From Bacteroidota bacterium (GTDB taxonomy: Bacteria > Bacteroidota > Bacteroidia > Bacteroidales > F082): a stretch of DNA of 64,000 nt. Positions 27,879 to 37,288 of this stretch are shown one piece after another (position 1 is the stretch's first letter; the number at the start of each line of letters is the position of its first letter). Where the stretch lies: the NCBI GenBank assembly GCA_009773165.1, contig WOUZ01000004.1, positions 224,086 to 288,085 on the forward strand. Reading direction: 5' to 3'. The notes beneath the pieces are model-generated. The model was not told where the DNA came from, did no database searches, and saw only the letters and a program-made list of their open reading frames with translations. The translations under genes and the position numbers were made by a program.

Positions 27879-29351
27879 TTAATAAGAACGTGCAAAAACA
27901 ACCCGCTGATTGGAAGGGTTCCCAGAATAGACGCACTGACCATCCTCCTGTCCACCACTTAACGGTATCAAACGAATCGTTGCTTTCGTTTCATCTTTAA
28001 TTTTTTGCTCCGTTTCAGAAGTTTCATCCCAATGTGCTTCGATAAATCCACCCTTTTCAATCTGAATTTTAAACTCATCCCAGCTGTCCACTTTGAAGGT
28101 ATTTGCTGTCCTGAAATCTAAAGCTTTTTGGTAAAGGTTCGTTTGAATCTGATCCAAGAGATGAACCACTTTTTGATCAATATCCTGAATTTGAAGTAGT
28201 TCCTTTTCTAAAGTATCTCTTCTGGCTATTTCAATCGTACCATTCTCCAAATCGCGTGGTCCTAATGCAAGGCGTAACGGAACACCTTTGAATTCCCATT
28301 CGTTAAACTTAAAACCAGGTTTTTGCGTGTCACGGTCATCTAATTTAACCCTGACTCCCAATGCTTCAAGCTGTTTTTTAATTTCTCGTCCTTTATCACA
28401 AATTGCTGTATATTGTTCTTCGTTTCTGTAAATAGGCACTATAACTACTTGTATTGGAGCAAGTTTAGGAGGAAGTACAAGGCCATTATCATCAGAATGT
28501 GTCATGACCAAAGCACCCATCAAACGAGTTGAAACGCCCCATGAAGTAGCCCAAACATATTCAAGTTTATTTTCTTTGCTTAAAAACTGAACATCAAATG
28601 CCTTGGCAAAATTTTGTCCAAGAAAATGAGAAGTACCAGCTTGAAGTGCTTTTCCATCCTGCATCATTGCTTCGATACAATAGGTCTCAACAGCACCTGC
28701 AAAACGTTCATTGGCTGATTTCACACCTTTCAATACAGGTATTGCCATCCATTCTTCTGCAAATTCGGCATACACACGCAGCATCTGTTCTGCCTCAGCA
28801 ACAGCCTCATCTTTTGTTGCATGCGCTGTATGTCCCTCCTGCCATAGAAATTCCGTAGTGCGTAAGAAAAGTCGGGTACGCATTTCCCAGCGTACAACGT
28901 TTGCCCACTGATTAATGAGTAATGGAAGATCTCTATATGACTGAATCCATGTACGATATGTATCCCAAATAATGGTTTCACTTGTTGGTCGCACAATAAG
29001 TTCTTCTTCCAAACGAGCAGTTTCATCCACTACAATACCTTTACCATTTTCGTCATTCTTCAAACGATAATGTGTTACTACAGCGCATTCCTTTGCAAAT
29101 CCTTCAACATGACTTGCCTCTTTGCTAAAGAATGACTTAGGAATAAACAAAGGGAAATAGGCATTTTGATGGCCCGTATCCTTAAACATTTTATCGAGAA
29201 CTGCTTGCATACGCTCCCAAATAGCATATCCGTACGGTTTAATAACCATACAACCTCTAACAGCCGAATTTTCTGCTAAATCAGCTTTTGTAACAATATC
29301 AGTGTACCATTGAGAATAATTATCCTCTCGTGTGCTTAAATCTTTCGCCAT
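27879..29351 (-). CDS. proS: Prolyl-tRNA synthetase (archaeal/eukaryal-type)
   Basis: A 490-residue class II synthetase charging tRNA-Pro. Motif 2 reads [17 protein letters not shown] and motif 3 includes [34 protein letters not shown] marks the proline-binding face. The length and absence of the INS editing insertion place it in the shorter archaeal/eukaryal-like ProRS group with a C-terminal extension, which is usual in Bacteroidota. It is a single-gene unit on the minus strand with a predicted promoter at 29400-29428, divergent from a lipoprotein gene. Confidence 0.96.
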   Translation of the reverse strand: MAKDLSTREDNYSQWYTDIVTKADLAENSAVRGCMVIKPYGYAIWERMQAVLDKMFKDTGHQNAYFPLFIPKSFFSKEASHVEGFAKECAVVTHYRLKNDENGKGIVVDETARLEEELIVRPTSETIIWDTYRTWIQSYRDLPLLINQWANVVRWEMRTRLFLRTTEFLWQEGHTAHATKDEAVAEAEQMLRVYAEFAEEWMAIPVLKGVKSANERFAGAVETYCIEAMMQDGKALQAGTSHFLGQNFAKAFDVQFLSKENKLEYVWATSWGVSTRLMGALVMTHSDDNGLVLPPKLAPIQVVIVPIYRNEEQYTAICDKGREIKKQLEALGVRVKLDDRDTQKPGFKFNEWEFKGVPLRLALGPRDLENGTIEIARRDTLEKELLQIQDIDQKVVHLLDQIQTNLYQKALDFRTANTFKVDSWDEFKIQIEKGGFIEAHWDETSETEQKIKDETKATIRLIPLSGGQEDGQCVYSGNPSNQRVVFARSY

Positions 29352-29399
29352 TTAAATTTTTGGTATAATATTTGTATTTTTCTGCTCGATTATAATCAG

Positions 29400-29428
29400 C
29401 AAAAATACGAAAACCATGCGTACTTCAA
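29400..29428 (-). promoter_or_regulatory. Predicted promoter for proS
   Basis: On the minus strand TTG, 18 bases, TATTTTTG, giving a leader of about 40 bases. It overlaps the 5' region of the divergent lipoprotein gene, which supports the later start (29455) for that gene. Confidence 0.45.
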
Positions 29429-29454
29429 GCATAAATCTAACAGAGGCTCTTAAA

Positions 29455-30933
29455 ATGAAAACTTCTAAATTGTATTTATTTGCCATGTTGCTTGCACTTA
29501 GTGCATGTTCAACCAGTGGTGTCGTTTACGACGATGTGTATTACTCCCGTAAATCGGATAATAAAACAGTAACACCTGTATTAGCAACCGCTCCACAAGC
29601 TGGCACAACGGTTTCTACTCCCAGCAGCAACAGTTCCTATGAGTATCAAACGATTTATAAGGATGAGCAGCCAAATCAGGTAGCTACAGAAGAGCCTGAA
29701 GCAGTTTATTCTACAACAGAAACTGTTGTTGAGCCAGATGGAACAAGTTATTCAACAACAGAGACATATTATGATTCGGAATATGCCCAAAGGCTCAGAA
29801 GGTTCAATGGTGAAACAACAAGCTCGTTTGGATATTATGATGGATATAATACAGGATGTTACGATTGCAGCAGCAGTTCATTCTCTTTTGGATTCGGTTA
29901 TCCTTTTGGAATGAACATGTCTTTCGGATATAATTATGGATGGCCATACTATTCAGGCTATTCGCCCTATTACGGTTGGGGTTACGACCCATTTTACAGT
30001 CCATGGGGATTTGGTTATGGTTGGAATAATCCATTTGGATATTACGGAAGCTATTACGATGGTTATTATAACGGCTTCTGGGATGGATATTACTATGGCG
30101 GAGGCAATTGGGACTATCCAGGCAACTCTCGTCCAAGTACTTTATATGGACACAGGGGAAATCGTGGTGGAGGAACAACTATTCCAGGAAGGACAAGCGA
30201 TAGGTTGGCAGGAACGAACGAGAAATCTACTTATAGCAGTCCGCGTGGCGATAGAAGCATTGGAACAGGAAGCACGATCGGAACCAATTCTTCTGACAGG
30301 GTTACAAGCACAGGAGCAGACAGAGGTCAGACAAATGTTTCTGCAAGACCTGATAGAGGTACGTCAGTAACAGGTGATCGCGTTAGCCGACCTGTTAGTC
30401 AGGACAGAAATCAACGTCCAACGACACGCCCGTCAGCTGAACAAAAAGTAAATGAATACCGCGAACGTTATCAGCGTCCTTCAAACTCAACTGGAAATAC
30501 CCGTGAACAACGCTATGAACGACCAAAATCTTACACATCACCTTCAGTAAGACAACCCAAATCCAGCAATGAATATGTGCGTCCTCAATCAACGACACGT
30601 TCAACTCAAAACGAAACACGTACAACTGTGACACCAAACCGTCAAAATGTTCGCCCTCTTTCTACTCCTCAAAGGAGCAACAACGGACAATCTGTTTCAC
30701 AGCCTGCAAGATCCAATTCGTCAGGCAACAGCTCAACAAGGTCTGTTTCTCAGCCAAGCCGTAGTTCATCCTCCGGATCTTCGGGTGGAAGTTCATATTC
30801 ACCTAGCCGCAGTTCATCCTCAGGTAGCTCGGGAGGATCTTCAACACGCAGTTCGGGATCTTCAGGAAGTAGCTCTTCAGGAAGCAGCAGAGGTGGTTCA
30901 TCCGGTGGTTCTTCTTCAGGAGGCCGCAGATAA
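29455..30933 (+). CDS. Low-complexity lipoprotein, Tyr/Gly-rich middle and Ser/Gly-rich tail
   Basis: A 492-residue predicted lipoprotein from the ATG at 29455 (lipobox ALSACS). Three zones are visible after the signal: a Thr/Tyr-rich stretch to about residue 115; an aromatic zone of about 100 residues built of Tyr, Gly, Trp and Phe (for example YYDGYYNGFWDGYYYGGG); and a long Arg/Ser/Thr/Pro zone ending in about 70 residues of almost pure Ser and Gly closing with GGRR. No enzymatic domain. Similar composition occurs in Bacteroidota surface or matrix proteins, but function is unknown. Predicted disorder is high. The track start at 29416 would add 13 residues before the signal. Confidence 0.75.
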   Translation: MKTSKLYLFAMLLALSACSTSGVVYDDVYYSRKSDNKTVTPVLATAPQAGTTVSTPSSNSSYEYQTIYKDEQPNQVATEEPEAVYSTTETVVEPDGTSYSTTETYYDSEYAQRLRRFNGETTSSFGYYDGYNTGCYDCSSSSFSFGFGYPFGMNMSFGYNYGWPYYSGYSPYYGWGYDPFYSPWGFGYGWNNPFGYYGSYYDGYYNGFWDGYYYGGGNWDYPGNSRPSTLYGHRGNRGGGTTIPGRTSDRLAGTNEKSTYSSPRGDRSIGTGSTIGTNSSDRVTSTGADRGQTNVSARPDRGTSVTGDRVSRPVSQDRNQRPTTRPSAEQKVNEYRERYQRPSNSTGNTREQRYERPKSYTSPSVRQPKSSNEYVRPQSTTRSTQNETRTTVTPNRQNVRPLSTPQRSNNGQSVSQPARSNSSGNSSTRSVSQPSRSSSSGSSGGSSYSPSRSSSSGSSGGSSTRSSGSSGSSSSGSSRGGSSGGSSSGGRR

Positions 30934-31035
30934 TCTGGTTTCTTTTATATCAGTAATCTATTGAATTTCAATCTTGTACCGTTCTTTTAGAAATGAACGC
31001 TTAAAAAAAGTATTAACAGAAAATTAGTAAATACG

Positions 31036-32499
31036 ATGAAAAAGTCTATTATTTATATCCTATTTGCCGTATTGGCCATCAATCTGCAAGCGCAAAATGA
31101 AACGGATGCGCTGCGGTTTTCACAATCTTATTATCAGGGAACTGCCCGAAGTATGGCAATGGGAGGAGCTTTTGGAGCTTTGGGAGCTGATTTTTCTTCC
31201 TTAAGCACCAACCCGGCAGGCATTGGTTTGTACCGCAGTTCTGAGTTTAGCTTAAGTCCAACACTTATGAATGCTAAAACAGAATCGACCTATAATGGTA
31301 TGTTTGGCGATGATGTAAGAACCAATTTTTCACTTAGCAACCTTGGGATGGTTTTAACAACAAAAGTGGATGATGGCAAATCTTCAAGTCCATGGAAATA
31401 TTATCAGTTCGCGATTGGCATGAATCGAACAAATTCGTTTCATAACCGATCTTTCATTCAAGGTGATAACAGTGAACATTCGAAAATTGATGTTTACCTC
31501 GATCGCGTTTGGAACACCTATCCAGAAGATATTGAAGATCAATTTCCTTATGACCTTTATCCTGCATGGTATGTTTATTTGATTGATACAGTGAGAGATA
31601 ACAATGGAGGTCTCATCTATACCAGCCCGGTACCGATAGGAGGTATACGTCAGTTTGAAAGCGTGAACACCTGGGGGTCAACAAACGAATGGTTGTTTAG
31701 TGGAGGTGCAAATCTCAACGACAATATATTTTTAGGTGCTACACTTGGGTTGCCTTATACACGTTACTTTAAAGAGTCCATGTATACTGAAAAGGATATG
31801 AATGACGATTACGCTGGTTTTGAAGAATGGAGTTACAGCGAAACCATTGAAAGCCGTGGAATGGGCTTGAACCTTAAGGTTGGTTTAATCGTTTGGCCTG
31901 TTGAATGGCTTCGCTTAGGAGCTGCATTCCATACTCCAACGTATTATGCTGAAATGCAGGATATCTGGTACACAAGCACAGAAGCCCGACTTGAGCCCGA
32001 TTACAACAAAAAGAACTCGCCAACCGGAGAATATATTTATGACATCACAACTCCTTTGAGAGCTATTGGAAGTGCAGCATTTATTATTGGACAATATGGT
32101 TCATTAAGTGCTGACTATGAATATGTTGATTATAGCAAAATGCGTCTTCGCGCCTCTGACTACAGTTTTACAAATGAAAATCAAAACATCCGTGATTATT
32201 ATACCTCTACATATAATTTGCGGCTTGGTACCGAATGGCGCTTGAATCAATTCAATTTCAGAGGCGGATATGCTATGTATGGAAGTCCATACGCAAATGA
32301 TATTAATGATGGTCAAAAATCATATTTCTCACTTGGAATTGGTTACAACGAGAAAAATTTTAGCCTCGATCTGGCTTATATAAACGGAAATATGAAACAA
32401 GATTATTATCTTTATACATCCGAAAACTATTCGACTAATCCAACAGCTCAGGTACTAAAAACCAATCAGTTTGTAATGACTACCCGTTTCAAATTCTAG
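31036..32499 (+). CDS. FadL/OmpP1-type outer-membrane transporter
   Basis: A 487-residue outer-membrane protein. A signal peptide ends at LQAQ (about residue 20). The N-terminal plug-like region RSMAMGGAFGALGADFSSLSTNPAGIGLYR is the hallmark of the FadL/TodX/OmpP1 family, which transports long-chain fatty acids or other hydrophobic compounds. Many amphipathic strands follow (FNFRGGYAMYG, YFSLGIGYNEKNFSLDLAYI), and the C-terminus MTTRFKF ends in Phe, as expected for barrel insertion. It is alone on the plus strand with its own terminator. The substrate is unknown. Confidence 0.9.
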   Translation: MKKSIIYILFAVLAINLQAQNETDALRFSQSYYQGTARSMAMGGAFGALGADFSSLSTNPAGIGLYRSSEFSLSPTLMNAKTESTYNGMFGDDVRTNFSLSNLGMVLTTKVDDGKSSSPWKYYQFAIGMNRTNSFHNRSFIQGDNSEHSKIDVYLDRVWNTYPEDIEDQFPYDLYPAWYVYLIDTVRDNNGGLIYTSPVPIGGIRQFESVNTWGSTNEWLFSGGANLNDNIFLGATLGLPYTRYFKESMYTEKDMNDDYAGFEEWSYSETIESRGMGLNLKVGLIVWPVEWLRLGAAFHTPTYYAEMQDIWYTSTEARLEPDYNKKNSPTGEYIYDITTPLRAIGSAAFIIGQYGSLSADYEYVDYSKMRLRASDYSFTNENQNIRDYYTSTYNLRLGTEWRLNQFNFRGGYAMYGSPYANDINDGQKSYFSLGIGYNEKNFSLDLAYINGNMKQDYYLYTSENYSTNPTAQVLKTNQFVMTTRFKF

Positions 32500-32526
32500 T
32501 AACCTATTTGTTTAAATAAACTCATT

Positions 32527-32565
32527 AAGCAGGCTGCATTATTTTTGTGCAGGCTGCTTTTTTTA
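32527..32565 (+). terminator. Intrinsic terminator after the FadL-like gene
   Basis: AAGCAGGCTGCA and TGCAGGCTGCTT pair over 12 positions with one G-G mismatch, followed by TTTTTTTA. It sits about 30 bases after the stop. Confidence 0.82.
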
Positions 32566-32582
32566 TATCCAAAACGCCTGTT

Positions 32583-34073
32583 TCACTTTGTTTTGAGTCT
32601 GTTGAGGCCTGCCTTGGCTTTAGCATGAATACCTAAACGATACTCTTCTGGTTGAATGCTTAAGCATAATTTATATAAACGTATAGCTTCATCAGTCTTC
32701 TGGGCTAACTCATTGATTTCACCTGCTAAAAGTGCAGAGTTAGCAGCATAATATAGTGGTGAATCTAAGCCGTCAGTCCATGTTTTCTTGTAATAATTTA
32801 AGGCTTCAGGATAGTTTTCCAACGCATGATAAACTCTACCCATGCGATAGTTATATTCAAGTCGTTGATTCATTGACATTTGTTGAAAAGATTTACTTGC
32901 CCGAAACAACATTTCCCGCGATTTATCGTAATATCCCCCATCGAAAAGCAACCTTGCCTTCAAAAGATCTTTAAAAGGTATTTCATTATTTCCTGCCTCT
33001 CTCAAAGCTTGCTTATCTGCTTCAACCTGACCAGCTTCAATTGATACAATTTGCTTAAGGGTATTTATATAGGCCGTAGTATCAGATCTAAGAATTGCAA
33101 TCCAGGCTAACTTTCGCCTGGCATCTGCTTTGTAATTCAAGCCGCGATAATTATCAATAAAATAGTGATAGTTGATTGCCGCTGAAGTATCAAGCTTCCT
33201 AAGTTTTGCCTCAGCTTCCATATAATCAAGGTAATACAATGGAAAAGCTGTACTTGTCTTTGTTCTTTCTTTTAAGGTCCTCAATGCAGATTCATTTAAA
33301 CCACTCTTCATTTCGATGCTTACTTTCGAATAAAGAAGTAATGGGTTTAAAATATCTTCGCTGGTATAAACTTGTAATAGTTTTTGAGATAATCTCTTAT
33401 CAGGATTTAAATTCATCTCGATAAAACTCAGATAAAACAAAACTTCAGGGCGCATCAACCGATTGTAAAGATCAGGATCAACTGGATGAAGCGCAGTATA
33501 AAGCAGTTTTCTGCCTTCGTTGATGTCTCCTTCCATCGAAGCCAGTTTCACAATCCACTGATATTGAGGCGGAACACTACCAATGATTGCATATAAAAGT
33601 CCCAGGCTTATGTTGTTTGGCAGAAAATCAGGAAAACGTTTTTTATTTTCTTCAAGCAAAAGGTAGGCTTTTCTAACCTCCAATACGGCACTGTATGGTT
33701 CATCAAATTTGGACCTTGAGGCTGCTGACTGCAAATAGATCGATGCTAAAGCCCATAGCTTGAGAGGGTTATTGGGATCAACTTTGCTGATTTGACTGAT
33801 CCGGTTATCTTTTTTATCCTGAAGATTAACGTTAAATGCCTTTTCTTCCAGAATAAAAGCCTTGAAAAAATCGAGATAGTTTTCGACGACAAGTGGAAAT
33901 AAGTTATCAGGTTGATCCTTTTGTTCTGCTTTGATGTGTACCCACATTTCGGCTTCATTCAATGAAATAGCGGTCTGATACGCATGTTGCATATTGGCAC
34001 TCAACACAAGAGATTGTGAGTTAACACTGAGAGTTGTTAGAAAAAAGAGAATGAAAATCAGTTTTCTACTCAT
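32583..34073 (-). CDS. Exported TPR-repeat protein
   Basis: A 496-residue protein with a signal peptide (about 1-19, cleaved near VNSQS). The rest is predicted all-helical with degenerate tetratricopeptide repeats; the clearest are near the C-terminus (LEYNYRMGRVYHALENYPEALNYYKKTW and SALLAGEINELAQKTDEAIRLYKLCLSIQP). It should be a periplasmic protein-protein scaffold. No enzymatic motif. It lies downstream of the zinc-ribbon gene but is separated from it by a strong terminator, so it is its own unit. I cannot assign a partner. Confidence 0.8.
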   Translation of the reverse strand: MSRKLIFILFFLTTLSVNSQSLVLSANMQHAYQTAISLNEAEMWVHIKAEQKDQPDNLFPLVVENYLDFFKAFILEEKAFNVNLQDKKDNRISQISKVDPNNPLKLWALASIYLQSAASRSKFDEPYSAVLEVRKAYLLLEENKKRFPDFLPNNISLGLLYAIIGSVPPQYQWIVKLASMEGDINEGRKLLYTALHPVDPDLYNRLMRPEVLFYLSFIEMNLNPDKRLSQKLLQVYTSEDILNPLLLYSKVSIEMKSGLNESALRTLKERTKTSTAFPLYYLDYMEAEAKLRKLDTSAAINYHYFIDNYRGLNYKADARRKLAWIAILRSDTTAYINTLKQIVSIEAGQVEADKQALREAGNNEIPFKDLLKARLLFDGGYYDKSREMLFRASKSFQQMSMNQRLEYNYRMGRVYHALENYPEALNYYKKTWTDGLDSPLYYAANSALLAGEINELAQKTDEAIRLYKLCLSIQPEEYRLGIHAKAKAGLNRLKTK

Positions 34074-34087
34074 AACGTCAAAAATAC

Positions 34088-34116
34088 AAAAAGGGAATCA
34101 TTTGATTCCCTTTTTA
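34088..34116 (-). terminator. Intrinsic terminator after the zinc-ribbon gene
   Basis: AAAAAGGGAATCA and TGATTCCCTTTTT form a perfect 13-bp stem with a 2-base loop at most, and the ends supply the T-run. It lies between the zinc-ribbon gene stop and the TPR gene start on the minus strand. Confidence 0.88.
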
Positions 34117-34153
34117 ATTCCATTATCTAAGTATTTGAAAACGTTTGAGTTGA

Positions 34154-34951
34154 CTAGCTGTATTTTTCAGCAATTTCTTGATCAACTAAAATACGTCCGC
34201 AATATTCACAAACGATTACTTTCTTGTGCATACGAATATCCAATTGGTGCTGAGGAGGGATTTTATTGAAACAACCACCACAAGCATCACGCTCAATTTG
34301 AACAACAGCAAGGCCATTTCTGGCATTCAGCCTGATTCTTTTGTAAGCAACAACCAAACGGTCTTCAACCTGATGTTCATGTTTGTAGGATTTCTCAATC
34401 AAGTCTTCCTCTTCCTTTTCAGTTTCTTCGATAATTGATTGAAGCTCTGACTTTTTCACTTCCAAATCACCTAAACGCTCAGTAAGTCGTTCTTTCGCTA
34501 CAAGTATTTCTTTTTGCAACTCTTCGACCTTAACTGTGTATTCTCTGATTCGCTTCTCAGAAAGTTGAATCTCAAGATTTTGAAATTCGATCTCTTTTGA
34601 TAATGAATCATACTCACGATTATTCCTAACATTCATCTGCTGCTCTTCGTAGCGCTTGATGAGTGATGCACTGTCTTTCATCGACAGTTTCTTTTCACTT
34701 ACATTTTGATTGAGTGCAATCGTCTCATTTTCGTATTTCTCGATCCGGGTTTCAAGGCCGGCTATTTCATCTTCCAGATCTTGCACTTCCAAAGGTAATT
34801 CACCTCTGATAATTCTGATTCGATCAATCTGTGAATGAATCTGTTGCAAGGCATACAATGAAACTAATTTGCGTTCTACGCTAATTTCAACAGGTTCTTC
34901 TATAGCTGCATTGCTCATTTTCAGTTTATCAGCTTGGTTTTCTTTCGACAT
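34154..34951 (-). CDS. Coiled-coil protein with C4 zinc ribbon (PF02591 type)
   Basis: A 265-residue protein. Residues about 30-200 form a long antiparallel coiled coil, and the C-terminus carries a zinc ribbon, CGGCFNKIPPQ and VCEYCGR (two CxxC pairs). This layout matches the CdsZ/CT398/YbgI-neighbour family (zf-RING_7, formerly DUF164). Members bind sigma-54 or flagellar/secretion parts in some bacteria and have been tied to nucleic acid roles elsewhere; function here is open. It is encoded 14 bases downstream of the Nif3-like gene, a pairing found in many bacteria, which supports the family call. Confidence 0.9.
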   Translation of the reverse strand: MSKENQADKLKMSNAAIEEPVEISVERKLVSLYALQQIHSQIDRIRIIRGELPLEVQDLEDEIAGLETRIEKYENETIALNQNVSEKKLSMKDSASLIKRYEEQQMNVRNNREYDSLSKEIEFQNLEIQLSEKRIREYTVKVEELQKEILVAKERLTERLGDLEVKKSELQSIIEETEKEEEDLIEKSYKHEHQVEDRLVVAYKRIRLNARNGLAVVQIERDACGGCFNKIPPQHQLDIRMHKKVIVCEYCGRILVDQEIAEKYS

Positions 34952-34965
34952 ATTAAATTGGGTTT

Positions 34966-36066
34966 CTATTTGAAATAATATCCTACTGCGTTTGTGTTTA
35001 CTTCAGAAAACAGGACTGCAAAATTAGGAATTTTTTTTCTTAAAATATCAGCTATCAATTCTTTCGTAAATTGTTCTGTTTCAAAGTGGCCTGCATCAAC
35101 CATTAATAGCGCGTTATCGGCATCAAAAAAATCATGATACTTGATGTCGGCAGTTATAAATGCTTCAGCCTTAGCACGTTTTGCTGAAGAAAGCAAAAAT
35201 GCACCTGAGCCTCCACAAACTGCAACTTTTTGAATGTTTCTGTTTAAAAATGGAGAATGACGAACCATAGGAACCTCAAAAGTAGCAGATACCAATTCCA
35301 GAAAATCTTTTTCTTTCATTGGCTGTTCAAAAAAACCAACCATACCCGAGCCTGCATTAGTCCAACTGTTATCCAAAGGAATCACATCATAGGCGACTTC
35401 TTCGTACGGATGGGTCTTCAATAAAGATTCAATCACTCTATTTAATTGGTAATGAGGCACTATAACTTCAATTCTAACTTCGGCTTCGGTATGTAGTTTA
35501 TCCTGTTGCCCAACAAAAGGCTGAGCCAACGCATTTGCTCTAAAAGTTCCTTCGCCCACAACATTGAAACTACACGAATCATAATTTCCAATATTTCCTG
35601 CACCTGCTTCAAACATTGCTAACCGAACTCTTTCAGCTTCTTTTTGAGGAGCGTAGGTAACGATTTTTTTTAAAAGACCAACTTTTGGATCTAAAATACT
35701 CGCGCGAATTAATCCGAGTTTATCTGCAATTCGCTTATTCACCCCAACCGGACTATTATCCAAATTAGTATGCATCGATGCAATACCAATTTCATGTCGA
35801 ATGGCCTTTATAACTGTTCGTTCGACATATCCATGTGGTACAAGGCTTTTAATTCCTTTAAAAATTATTGGATGATGTGAAATAATTAAGTTGCAATTTT
35901 TACTAATAGCCTCATCAACAACAGCTTCTGTAACATCAAGGCAAACAAGCACTTTCTCAACATCAGCATTTGGGTCACCAACGATTAGTCCGCTGTTGTC
36001 CCACGATTCCTGAAGGGAAAGTGGTGCAGTATCTTCTATAATGTTAAGGAGGTCTCTTATTTTCAT
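34966..36066 (-). CDS. Nif3-like dinuclear metal centre protein (GTP cyclohydrolase 1 type 2 family)
   Basis: A 366-residue protein of the NIF3/YbgI/YqfO family. The two metal-binding halves are visible: NLIISHHPIIFKGIK (HH), AIASMHTNLD and, at the C-terminus, ADIKYHDFFDA and LMVDAGHFETEQF. Between them a YqfO-type insert of about 100 residues (VTYAPQKEAERVRLAMFEAGAGNIGNYDSCSF) forms the PII-like domain. It assembles as a hexameric toroid; activity is not settled. The track starts at 36147; I use the Met at 36066, where the conserved MKIRDLLNIIED begins. The downstream zinc-ribbon gene is likely co-transcribed. Confidence 0.92.
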   Translation of the reverse strand: MKIRDLLNIIEDTAPLSLQESWDNSGLIVGDPNADVEKVLVCLDVTEAVVDEAISKNCNLIISHHPIIFKGIKSLVPHGYVERTVIKAIRHEIGIASMHTNLDNSPVGVNKRIADKLGLIRASILDPKVGLLKKIVTYAPQKEAERVRLAMFEAGAGNIGNYDSCSFNVVGEGTFRANALAQPFVGQQDKLHTEAEVRIEVIVPHYQLNRVIESLLKTHPYEEVAYDVIPLDNSWTNAGSGMVGFFEQPMKEKDFLELVSATFEVPMVRHSPFLNRNIQKVAVCGGSGAFLLSSAKRAKAEAFITADIKYHDFFDADNALLMVDAGHFETEQFTKELIADILRKKIPNFAVLFSEVNTNAVGYYFK

Positions 36067-36159
36067 GAAAAAACGTTTCTCATTTTTAGTTGTTAAAAAA
36101 ATCAATAATAATACCCTTTGAAATGACGTAAAAGGTAACCTTATCAATTATTTAACGTA

Positions 36160-36167
36160 CAAAAGTA
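36160..36167 (-). promoter_or_regulatory. Predicted -7 box for the Nif3-like gene
   Basis: TACTTTTG on the minus strand about 95 bases upstream of the chosen start. No clear -33 partner. The track's longer start (36147) would leave almost no leader, which supports the internal start. Confidence 0.35.
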
Positions 36168-36244
36168 CATCAAATTGATGGATTTAACTAATTTCGCAGG
36201 AATTGCACTACTACTGAGAAAAATCATTTTTATTCATAATTGGC

Positions 36245-37288
36245 ATGAGAGTATTTCTGCTTCCTTTTGCATGGCTTTATCATTTGATTTTAATCGTTCG
36301 ACATGCGATGTTTGATAGTGGTTTGAAATCATCCCAATCATTTGATCTTCCTGTTATTTGTGTTGGAAATATTCGTTTAGGAGGAACTGGAAAAACACCT
36401 CATATTGAATACCTTGTTCGCTTACTTCAAAAAAAACACAAAATAGCGATCCTAAGTAGAGGCTACGGACGTCTTACAAAAGGATTTATTGAAGCAGATT
36501 CATCTAAAACAGCTGACTTGATTGGTGACGAGCCGATGCAATATGTCACCAAATTTCCTGATGTGACGGTTGCAGTGGACGAAAAACGTGTTGAAGGAAT
36601 TAAAAAGTTACAACAAAAAACTACGCCTCCCGAAATTATTCTTCTCGACGATGCTTTTCAGCACCGAAATGTTAAAGCAGGACTTAATATTGTATTGACT
36701 GATTATCACAACTTGTATTCTGATGATTTACTTTTCCCTTCAGGTATGCTAAGAGACACAAAATCATCAGTAAAAAGGGCTGATGCAGTAATCGTCACAA
36801 AAACACCTGCAGTTTTTTCTCCATTTATCGAACAGAATCTACGCGACAAACTTAAGCTTTCACCTTCCCAATCACTCTTTTTCTCATATATCTATTATGG
36901 TAATATGAAGCCAATAGTTGAATCAACAGAGGCATGTATTCCAAAAAGTATTACAACCATTTTGCTAGTTACCGGGATAGCCAATTCATACCCTTTAAAA
37001 GAGTATTTGAACACCAGGTGTATTGATCTTATCGAAATAAAGTACGGCGATCACCATCGTTACACCGAAAAAGACCTAAACTTGATCAACTCAAGTTTCC
37101 AAAATATTATTGGAAAGAATAAATTGATCATTACAACTGAAAAAGACGCCATGAGATTCAAGGATTCTCCCTATTTTCGCATCATAGAAAGTCTACCGCT
37201 ATTTTATGTTCCCATAAAGGTGGCATTTCATAAAAGCAGCGGTGAAAGTTTTGATGCTTATATCGAAAAATATGTTAGAAAAAATTAA
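36245..37288 (+). CDS. lpxK: Tetraacyldisaccharide 4'-kinase
   Basis: A 347-residue LpxK, the inner-membrane kinase that phosphorylates the 4' position of the lipid A disaccharide to give lipid IVA. An N-terminal hydrophobic helix (FLLPFAWLYHLILIVRH) is followed by the P-loop GNIRLGGTGKTPHIEYL (about 43-55), SRGYGR and the conserved LLDDAFQHRNV. Length is normal. It overlaps the purine nucleoside phosphorylase gene by 17 bases, and lpxH follows that, so two lipid A genes are in one transcript. Confidence 0.95.
   Translation: MRVFLLPFAWLYHLILIVRHAMFDSGLKSSQSFDLPVICVGNIRLGGTGKTPHIEYLVRLLQKKHKIAILSRGYGRLTKGFIEADSSKTADLIGDEPMQYVTKFPDVTVAVDEKRVEGIKKLQQKTTPPEIILLDDAFQHRNVKAGLNIVLTDYHNLYSDDLLFPSGMLRDTKSSVKRADAVIVTKTPAVFSPFIEQNLRDKLKLSPSQSLFFSYIYYGNMKPIVESTEACIPKSITTILLVTGIANSYPLKEYLNTRCIDLIEIKYGDHHRYTEKDLNLINSSFQNIIGKNKLIITTEKDAMRFKDSPYFRIIESLPLFYVPIKVAFHKSSGESFDAYIEKYVRKN

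Noticed and set aside
29804-30370. Alternative-frame ORFs (29804-30178 minus, 29936-30370 plus)
   Set aside because: By-products of the repetitive codons of the Tyr/Gly-rich lipoprotein; His/Met-rich nonsense composition.
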